Assembly: GCA_017935825.1 (NCBI GenBank)
Contig: JAGBGW010000049.1
Location: forward strand, 1 to 9,570
DNA: 9,570 nucleotides
Source: Clostridia bacterium
GTDB taxonomy: Bacteria > Bacillota > Clostridia > Christensenellales > Maliibacteriaceae
Direction of reading: 5' to 3'
The translations under genes and the position numbers were made by a program. Positions 5,114 through 9,570 of the stretch are shown here, one piece after another. Positions within the stretch are counted from its first letter, which is position 1; the number at the start of each line of letters is the position of its first letter. The notes beneath the pieces are model-generated. The model saw only the letters and a list, made by a program, of their open reading frames with translations, did not search any database and was not told the origin of the DNA.

Positions 5114-5389
5114 GTAGCCTGGAAAATATAAGGCGAACCCGTTTTTAGAAGCTTCATCGTCGGCAGTGCTTCGTTATCAGCTTTTGAAGGACGTTCGTCC
5201 ATCTGCAAGCTGATGCCTCGCCCTGCCTTAGTTGAAGCTCCTAAAAATCTTTGACACCACGGGAGTAGATTTTTGTGGTAGGCGAAATTGAATGAGGCAG
5301 GTGGACTGGGTGTCCACCAACGAATGAAATGAAGCATAACGCAAAAATATGCCCCGTGGTGCGGATTCGGATTATATTTGCCAGGCTAC
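5114..5389 (-). ncRNA. Large structured RNA candidate (~276 nt)
   Basis: The two ends pair: GTAGCCTGG (5114-5122) with CCAGGCTAC (5381-5389), then after one mismatch 8 more pairs (5124-5131 with 5372-5379). Inside are a 15-position stem (5142-5156 with 5233-5247), which closes onto GGCAG/CTGCC (5162-5166 with 5223-5227), ATCAGCTT/AAGCTGAT (5176-5183 with 5207-5214) and GGAC-gttc-GTCC (5189-5200). A second arm has CACCACGGG/CCCGTGGTG (5255-5263 with 5353-5361) enclosing GGTGGAC/GTCCACC (5300-5306 with 5312-5318). The one imperfect position in the long stem is a G-U pair only on the minus strand, which fits the minus-strand promoter at 5394-5422. No convincing ORF covers it. It may be a free RNA or a cis-acting leader of the gene at 5082. 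The raiA motif is one known large clostridial RNA class to test; I cannot confirm it. The intervals were read by eye. Confidence 0.72.
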
Positions 5390-5393
5390 GTTG

Positions 5394-5422
5394 ATTATAC
5401 TCATTTATCCGTGAGTTTTCAA
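5394..5422 (-). promoter_or_regulatory. Strong sigma-A promoter for the structured RNA
   Basis: On the minus strand, TTGAAA (5417-5422), a 17-base spacer and a consensus TATAAT (5394-5399). The expected start, about 5387-5389, coincides with the first base of the closing stem of the structured RNA. This coincidence is strong support for both features. Confidence 0.85.
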
Positions 5423-5434
5423 TGGATATTCCAA

Positions 5435-5460
5435 GGGCGGTCGAGTCGCCCGCCCCTACA
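5435..5460. repeat. Palindromic GTAGGGGC element C (half element)
   Basis: GGGCGGTCGAGTCGCCCGCC then CCTACA. Its reverse complement, starting TGTAGGGGCGGGCGACTCG, matches the right end of element B with few changes. A GGGCG/CGCCC stem is possible. It lies just upstream of the structured-RNA promoter. Only one end of the longer A/B design is present. Confidence 0.6.
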
Positions 5461-5480
5461 AATGTATGTCAAACAGTTTT

Positions 5481-5507
5481 GTCATCCTGAGCGAAGTCGA
5501 AGGATCT
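5481..5507. repeat. Short interspersed repeat of the TCATCCTGAGCGAAG type
   Basis: The segment reads GTCATCCTGAGCGAAGTCGA then AGGATCT, with ATCCT and AGGAT able to pair at its ends. From memory, near-identical 25-30 base sequences recur in intergenic DNA of many gut Firmicutes and other anaerobes. Only one copy is present in this window. Confidence 0.5.
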
Positions 5508-5614
5508 CTAAATTTTCATTTGTTTGTCAACCATACAAAATATTGTCAACCTTGCCCTTTACACGCAGGCGGCAAAAATCCCCTTCTCCCATGCCCAAAT
5601 CCTCTGTGTTTATC

Positions 5615-5643
5615 TTGCATTGAAAATGTAATAAAGATATAAT
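5615..5643 (+). promoter_or_regulatory. Promoter of the glycerol-3-phosphate oxidation operon
   Basis: TTGCAT (5615-5620), a 17-base spacer and consensus TATAAT (5638-5643). Transcription should start near 5650, giving a leader of about 100 bases before the GTG start at 5752. A second, weaker candidate lies closer to the gene: TTGACA (5695-5700), 16 bases, TATTTT (5717-5722). A direct repeat TTGTCAACC (5524-5532 and 5543-5551) lies 64 bases upstream of the -35 and could bind an activator; this is unproven. Confidence 0.6.
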
Positions 5644-5657
5644 AAAGGTAATTGATT

Positions 5658-5700
5658 TGTCAGGGCAAAGGCGGTCGTATATGCGATCGTGCTTTTGACA
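5658..5700 (+). promoter_or_regulatory. Imperfect hairpin in the operon leader
   Basis: TGTCA (5658-5662) faces TGACA (5696-5700), and CGGTCG (5672-5677) faces CGATCG (5684-5689) around a TATATG loop, with partial CAAAG/CTTTTG pairing between. A T run follows only at 5719-5725, too far away for a standard terminator. It may be a leader regulatory structure, or chance, since the -35 of the alternative promoter is its right edge. Confidence 0.3.
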
Positions 5701-5751
5701 TGTTTGAAGTCGGTTATATTTTTTTACAAATAGAAACGGAGGAATGCATTC

Positions 5752-7176
5752 GTGTACGATGTTGCCATCATCGGCTGCGGTGTCATCGGCGCCGCAACTG
5801 CGTACGAACTGTCCCGCTACAACCTGCGTGTGGTCATTCTGGAAAAGGAAAATGACGTTGCCATGGGCACTTCCCGTGCCAATTCCGCCATCGTCCATGC
5901 AGGCTATGATGCACAGGCAGGCACCCTTATGGCCCGATTGAACGTGGAGGGCAATGCCATGGCAGGCCCCCTTTGCGAAGAACTTGACGTCCCCTTCAAG
6001 CGCATTGGCTCCATCGTGGCAGCCTTTGACGATTTTGACGAGGGCGTGGTGCAGAAGCTCTATGAACGCGGCATGGCAAACGGCGTGCCCGACCTTCGCA
6101 TCATTTCCGCAGAAGAAACCAAGGCCCTTGAACCCAACATTGCAGACAACGTCCGCTGCAGCCTTTATGCACCCACCGCAGGTGTCATCTGCCCCTGGGA
6201 GTATACGCTGGCATTTGCCGAAGTTGCAGTGAAAAACGGTGCGGAACTCAAGCGCAAGTGCGAAGTCACCGCCATCGAAAAGACGGAAGAGGGCTTCTGT
6301 CTTTCCACCAATCAGGGTGAGATTTGCGCAAAATACGTGGTCAACGCAGCAGGCGTTTATTCCGACAAGATTCACGACATGGTACTGCCCCATGCCTTTG
6401 ATCTGATCCCCGTCAGCGGTCAGTACGACCTGCTGGATAAGAGCGAAGGCAGCCGCTGCAACACCGTGGTCTTCCAGTGCCCCGGCCTCGAAGGTAAGGG
6501 CGTGCTTGTGTCCCCCACGGTACACGGCAATCTGATCGTAGGCCCCAGTGCAGAGGAAGTGGATAGAGACGACACCGCCACCACGGCAGAAGTGCTGACC
6601 ATGGTGCGCAATCGCGCAAAGCGCGCTGTGCCCAGTGTTGACCTTCGCCAGTGCATCCGCAATTTCGCAGGCGTCCGCGCAAATTCCGCAGTAGACGATT
6701 TCCTCATCTCCCGTACGGAAAACTTTGTTGATCTTGCAGGCATCAAGTCCCCCGGCCTTACCGCCGCACCCGCAATCGCAAAGCATGCTGTAGAGCTTTT
6801 GAAGGAAGCCGGCATCGATCTGGAAGAAAAAGAAAACTGGGACGGCAAGCGTGTCCGCATCAAGTTCAACGAAATGAATGAAGAACAGCGCCGCGCACTG
6901 ATCGAGGAAAATCCTGCATACGGCCGCATCATCTGCCGCTGCAACACCGTCACCGAAGGTGAGATTCTCGATTGTCTGCACACCCCCATTCCGCCCGTAT
7001 CCGTGGACGGCGTCAAGCGCCGCACCGGCACCGGCATGGGTCGCTGTCAGGGCGGCTTCTGCGGTCCGCGCATCGTGGACATCCTTGCACGCGAATGGGG
7101 TGTATCTCCCGTGGAAATTCCGCAGGATCGTGACGAAGCGTACATCCTCACCCACGAGACCAAGATGGGCAACTAA
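5752..7176 (+). CDS. glpA: FAD-dependent glycerol-3-phosphate dehydrogenase-like protein with C-terminal [2Fe-2S] domain (GlpA-like)
   Basis: This 474-residue flavoprotein is predicted to oxidise sn-glycerol 3-phosphate to dihydroxyacetone phosphate without oxygen. The N-terminal DAO-type FAD domain opens with GCGVIG (8-13), followed by TSRANSAIVHAGYD; VVNAAGVYSD and the FAD-closing AGIKSPGLTAAPAIA (329-343) lie further on. Residues about 390-450 form a BFD-like [2Fe-2S] domain with C395-x-C397 and C432-x4-C437, as in anaerobic GlpA. The start is GTG 5752, 9 bases after GGAGG; the nearby ATG 5744 is out of frame. The downstream GlpB-like and DUF1667 genes support an electron-transfer complex. 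A related 2-hydroxyacid oxidase (L-2-hydroxyglutarate type) is the main alternative, because the ANSAIVHAGYD segment is shared. No glpC-like membrane subunit, glpK or glpF is in view. Confidence 0.88.
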   Translation: MYDVAIIGCGVIGAATAYELSRYNLRVVILEKENDVAMGTSRANSAIVHAGYDAQAGTLMARLNVEGNAMAGPLCEELDVPFKRIGSIVAAFDDFDEGVVQKLYERGMANGVPDLRIISAEETKALEPNIADNVRCSLYAPTAGVICPWEYTLAFAEVAVKNGAELKRKCEVTAIEKTEEGFCLSTNQGEICAKYVVNAAGVYSDKIHDMVLPHAFDLIPVSGQYDLLDKSEGSRCNTVVFQCPGLEGKGVLVSPTVHGNLIVGPSAEEVDRDDTATTAEVLTMVRNRAKRAVPSVDLRQCIRNFAGVRANSAVDDFLISRTENFVDLAGIKSPGLTAAPAIAKHAVELLKEAGIDLEEKENWDGKRVRIKFNEMNEEQRRALIEENPAYGRIICRCNTVTEGEILDCLHTPIPPVSVDGVKRRTGTGMGRCQGGFCGPRIVDILAREWGVSPVEIPQDRDEAYILTHETKMGN

Positions 7177-7188
7177 AGGAGGCAGGAC

Positions 7189-8439
7189 ATGAAAAACTGT
7201 TATGATCTGATCGTCATCGGCGGCGGTCCCGCAGGTCTTGCCGCTGCACTTTCCGCATATGAAAACGGTCTGACCGATATCCTGATCCTGGAACGCGATC
7301 AGGTGCCCGGCGGCATTCTGAACCAGTGCATCCACAACGGCTTCGGTCTGCACCACTTCAAAGAGGAGCTGACAGGCCCCGAGTATGCAGGTCGTTTCAT
7401 CGACCAGCTGGAGGGTACCTCCATCGAGCTTCTTTGCGACTGCATGGTGCTGGAGATCACCGACGAAAAGGTGATCCATGCAGTATCGCCCAAGACGGGC
7501 TACCTTGCACTGGAAGCAAAATCCATCGTGCTTGCCATGGGCTGCCGCGAGCGAACCCGTGGCGCCATCTCCATCCCCGGCACCCGTCCTGCAGGCGTTT
7601 TGACCGCAGGCGCCGCACAGCGCTACGTCAACATCGAAGGCTACATGGTGGGTAAGAAAGTCGTCATTCTGGGCTCCGGCGACATCGGTCTTATCATGGC
7701 GCGCCGCATGACTCTGGAAGGCGCAAAGGTCCTTGCCTGTGTGGAAGTCATGCCCTATTCCGGCGGCTTGACCCGAAACATCGTCCAGTGCCTGAACGAC
7801 TTTGACATTCCCCTTTACCTTTCCCATACCATCACCGAGATTCGCGGCAAAAACCGCGTGGAAGGCGTTACGGTTTCGCAGGTCGATGCAAACCGTCAGC
7901 CCATCCCCGGTACGGAAATTGAATTTGACTGCGATACGGTGCTGCTCTCTGTCGGTTTGATCCCCGAAAATGAGCTGTCCCGTCAGGCAGGTGTACCCCT
8001 TGATTTCCGCACCAACGGTCCCAAGGTGGACGAAAATCTCCAGACCGAGATCGAAGGCATCTTTGCCTGCGGCAACGTGCTTCACGTACACGATCTGGTG
8101 GACTACGTATCCGACGAATCCGCAAGAGCAGGCAAGGCAGCTGCAGCTTACGTCAAGGGCGAAACGGCAGTCGGCGACTACTGGAACATCACTGCAGGCG
8201 ACAACCTTGGCTACACCGTGCCCCAGCGCGTCCACAGAGCCGCTGACGGCGTACAGATTTTCTTCCGTGTCAGAAGAATTTTTGCAAATTCCGTCATCGA
8301 GGTCACCTGCGGCGACCAGCTTCTTGCAAAATTCCGCCGCGAGCACATGGCGCCCGGCGAGATGGAGCGCATCAATATCCCCAAGGCACTGCTTGCAAAG
8401 GCCGACGGCGATATCACCGTTACTGCAAAGGAAGCGTGA
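7189..8439 (+). CDS. FAD/NAD(P)-binding oxidoreductase, GlpB-like partner of the dehydrogenase
   Basis: A 416-residue two-dinucleotide-domain flavoprotein. FAD-binding GGGPAG is at residues 11-16, and the second Rossmann motif GSGDIG at 162-167 should bind NAD(P). The conserved C-terminal FAD motif reads GIFACGNVLHVHDLVDYVSDESARAG, where related reductases have G-D. The segment GGILNQCIHNGFGLHHF (41-57) is characteristic of this clostridial family; it has no CxxxxC redox disulfide, so it is not a thioredoxin- or lipoamide-type reductase. It starts 12 bases after the upstream stop, with AGGAGG at 7177-7182, so it is co-transcribed. The likely job is to move electrons from the GlpA-like subunit to NAD(P)+ or another acceptor; the acceptor is inference. 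Substrate-level identity is not proven. Confidence 0.88.
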   Translation: MKNCYDLIVIGGGPAGLAAALSAYENGLTDILILERDQVPGGILNQCIHNGFGLHHFKEELTGPEYAGRFIDQLEGTSIELLCDCMVLEITDEKVIHAVSPKTGYLALEAKSIVLAMGCRERTRGAISIPGTRPAGVLTAGAAQRYVNIEGYMVGKKVVILGSGDIGLIMARRMTLEGAKVLACVEVMPYSGGLTRNIVQCLNDFDIPLYLSHTITEIRGKNRVEGVTVSQVDANRQPIPGTEIEFDCDTVLLSVGLIPENELSRQAGVPLDFRTNGPKVDENLQTEIEGIFACGNVLHVHDLVDYVSDESARAGKAAAAYVKGETAVGDYWNITAGDNLGYTVPQRVHRAADGVQIFFRVRRIFANSVIEVTCGDQLLAKFRREHMAPGEMERINIPKALLAKADGDITVTAKEA

Positions 8440-8442
8440 ACC

Positions 8443-8595
8443 ATGAAAGAGATTATCTGCAACGGCTGCGGCAGCGGCTGCCACGTTTTGATCAACGAAG
8501 AGACCCTTGCCTGCAAGGGCAACGGCTGCTACTACGGTATGTCCTACGCAAAAAAGGTGCTTGCCCAGCAGCAGGAAAAGGAAAAGGAGGAATGA
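8443..8595 (+). CDS. 50-residue five-cysteine mini-protein resembling the DUF1667 N-terminus
   Basis: A small gene between the GlpB-like and DUF1667 genes. Its first 38 residues copy the layout of the neighbouring DUF1667 protein: it has MKEIICNGCGSGCHV where the neighbour has MKQIICIGCPKGCHV, and all five cysteines (C6, C9, C13, C24, C29) are at identical positions, followed by G-x-x-Y-A-K. After residue 40 it ends in a charged tail (QQQEKEKEE) instead of the second DUF1667 half. ATG 8443 lies 3 bases after the upstream stop, with AAAGGAAG upstream; the last codons supply the AAGGAGG of the next gene. It is therefore probably translated and coupled. It may bind an iron-sulfur cluster or zinc and act as an extra small subunit; it could also be a decaying duplicate, but the intact cysteines and ribosome site argue against that. 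Confidence 0.8.
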   Translation: MKEIICNGCGSGCHVLINEETLACKGNGCYYGMSYAKKVLAQQQEKEKEE

Positions 8596-8601
8596 CCTCA
8601 A

Positions 8602-8952
8602 ATGAAGCAAATCATCTGCATCGGCTGCCCCAAGGGCTGCCATGTTCAAATTGACGAGACCACCTATGAGTGCGTGGGCAATGCCTGCCCCCGCGGCGCA
8701 GAATATGCAAAAAATGAGCTGACCGACCCCCGTCGTACGCTCACTTCCACCGTGGTCATCGAGGGCGCAGCCATCCGCCGCTGCCCTGTCAAGAGCGATC
8801 GTCCCCTGCCCAAGGCAATGGTGCAGGATGCGGCAAAGGCGCTGGACGAAGTGCGCATTGAAGCACCCGTGAACGTGGGCGACGTGATCGTGGAAAACAT
8901 CCTTGGCACCGGCTGCAACATCATCTGCGCACGCAATATCGCAAAGGCGTAA
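8602..8952 (+). CDS. DUF1667 family protein
   Basis: A 116-residue protein with the standard DUF1667 plan. A cysteine-rich N-terminus (C6, C9, C13, C24, C29) is followed by RGAEYAKNELTDPRRTLTSTV (about 31-51), PVKSDRPLPKAMV (62-74), and the closing APVNVGDVIVENILGTGCNIICARNI. These are the family's usual blocks. The cysteine set suggests an iron-sulfur cluster or zinc site; the family has no proven biochemical role known to me. In several Clostridia and Thermotogales it sits beside glycerol-3-phosphate dehydrogenase and its FAD/NAD oxidoreductase partner (from memory), as here, which points to a subunit of that complex. It starts at ATG 8602, 11 bases after GGAGG, which lies within the end of the preceding mini-gene. 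Extra cysteines are C61 near the middle and C104 and C108 near the C-terminus. Confidence 0.9.
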   Translation: MKQIICIGCPKGCHVQIDETTYECVGNACPRGAEYAKNELTDPRRTLTSTVVIEGAAIRRCPVKSDRPLPKAMVQDAAKALDEVRIEAPVNVGDVIVENILGTGCNIICARNIAKA

Positions 8953-9005
8953 ACGAAATCCGCCCGAAGAAAACCGAATCCATTCGAATTATGTGAGGTT
9001 AAACG

Positions 9006-9570
9006 ATGAGAATCGGCGTCAACACGACTTTTCCCCATTCTTGTCCCGAAGAGTGGGCGCGCCATCTGCATGAAAAAGGCTACCGCGCTTCCAGATTTCC
9101 GGTCAGCTACAAGACGGACTTGAAACTGGTGGACGAGTACCTTGCTGCAGCTGCCGCGTATGACATCATGATCGCAGAAGTGGGCGTGTGGAACTCCGTA
9201 CACGATTCCGACCCCAAAAAGGCGGCTGCCGCAGTGCGCGACCAGAAGGATGCACTGGGTTTTGCCGACTACGTCAAGGCGCGCTGCTGTGTGAATATCT
9301 CCGGCGCGGCTGGCGAAGAGTGGAATCTGCTGTACCCCGAAAACTACTCCGAGGCACTTTATGAGAAAAACATCCGCATCGTGCAGGAGCTGATCGACGA
9401 AGTACAGCCCAAATACACCTGCTACACGCTGGAGCCCATGCAGTGGATGCTGCCCGACAGTCCCGAACAGTACCTGCAGTTTATGCAGGATGTAGATCGC
9501 GAACACTTCGCCGTACACATGGATGCCAGCAATTTCCTGTATTCCCCCAAGACCTTTATCGACTATGAGG
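9006..9570 (+). CDS. Sugar phosphate isomerase/epimerase (xylose-isomerase-like TIM barrel), 5' part
   Basis: The first 188 codons of a longer gene that leaves the window. The protein starts MRIGVNTTFPHSCPEEWARHL and has barrel strands typical of the AP-endonuclease-2 / sugar isomerase superfamily: DIMIAEVGVW (about residues 57-66), ARCCVNISGA (about 96-105), YTCYTLEPMQWMLP with the metal-binding Glu, and HFAVHMDASNF with candidate His/Asp metal ligands. Members isomerise or epimerise ketose and aldose sugars or sugar phosphates with a divalent metal. Start ATG 9006 has GAGG 7 bases upstream. The 53-base gap from the DUF1667 gene shows no terminator, so it may be read from the same transcript. 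Substrate unknown. Confidence 0.85.
   Translation, partial: MRIGVNTTFPHSCPEEWARHLHEKGYRASRFPVSYKTDLKLVDEYLAAAAAYDIMIAEVGVWNSVHDSDPKKAAAAVRDQKDALGFADYVKARCCVNISGAAGEEWNLLYPENYSEALYEKNIRIVQELIDEVQPKYTCYTLEPMQWMLPDSPEQYLQFMQDVDREHFAVHMDASNFLYSPKTFIDYE

Noticed and set aside
5101..5337. A 78-codon minus-strand open frame inside the structured RNA
   Set aside because: No ribosome site, no family likeness, and the region is explained by extensive base pairing and a promoter placed for an RNA start.
5114..5389. Interpretation of the paired ends as terminal inverted repeats of a MITE
   Set aside because: This is not excluded, but no flanking target duplication is visible, the interior is full of nested stems, and a promoter is placed exactly at one end. 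The RNA-gene reading is preferred.
5527..8649. A 1040-codon open frame on the minus strand
   Set aside because: It runs antisense across the whole glycerol-3-phosphate operon, whose plus-strand genes have clear families, motifs and ribosome sites. The antisense protein is a low-complexity mix without recognisable domains; the frame is open because of codon bias on the real strand.
8664..9518. A 284-codon minus-strand open frame
   Set aside because: It is antisense to the DUF1667 and sugar isomerase genes, both of which have family motifs; it is a shadow.

Overview
The window looks like the chromosome of a Gram-positive anaerobe of the class Clostridia, probably a gut Oscillospiraceae/Ruminococcaceae relative. 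This is an inference. It rests on strong GGAGG-type ribosome binding sites, sigma-A style promoters, U-tailed hairpin terminators, DUF1292 and CpXC proteins, an oxygen-independent glycerol-3-phosphate oxidation module, and several short interspersed palindromes of the kind that litter such genomes. No insertion sequence, phage gene, tRNA, rRNA or CRISPR array is visible.

Layout. (1) 1-241: the 5' end of a minus-strand transketolase-like gene, divergent from the next gene, with a promoter for each. (2) 278-2212: two plus-strand genes, a CpXC zinc-ribbon protein and an aldo/keto reductase. Each is followed by a perfect hairpin over its stop codon, an array of mini-hairpins spaced by GTGAAAT-like linkers, and a terminator. 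(3) 2211-5082: five minus-strand genes. Read in the direction of transcription they are a membrane zinc-ribbon protein, an orphan glutamate-5-kinase-like amino acid kinase, two DUF1292 proteins in tandem, and a triple zinc-ribbon membrane protein. Palindromic GTAGGGGC elements flank the kinase, and a third mini-hairpin array lies in front of the DUF1292 pair. (4) 5083-5751: a gene-free stretch. It holds a ~276-nt, highly structured RNA candidate on the minus strand with a near-ideal promoter, two interspersed repeats, and the promoter and leader of the next operon. (5) 5752-8952: a tight plus-strand operon of a GlpA-like FAD dehydrogenase with a C-terminal BFD-like [2Fe-2S] domain, a GlpB-like FAD/NAD(P) oxidoreductase, a 50-residue five-cysteine mini-protein, and a full-length DUF1667 protein. 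(6) 9006-end: the start of a sugar phosphate isomerase/epimerase TIM-barrel gene.

How the genes may work together. Operon 5 is best read as a soluble redox complex. The GlpA-like subunit oxidises a 2-hydroxy substrate such as sn-glycerol 3-phosphate and passes electrons through its [2Fe-2S] domain to the GlpB-like flavoprotein. The two small cysteine-rich subunits may carry further metal centres. The aldo/keto reductase, amino acid kinase and DUF1292 genes have no obvious metabolic link to it.

Most worth a second look: the structured RNA at 5114-5389, the three mini-hairpin arrays whose stems differ in sequence but stay complementary, and the miniature DUF1667-like gene at 8443-8595.
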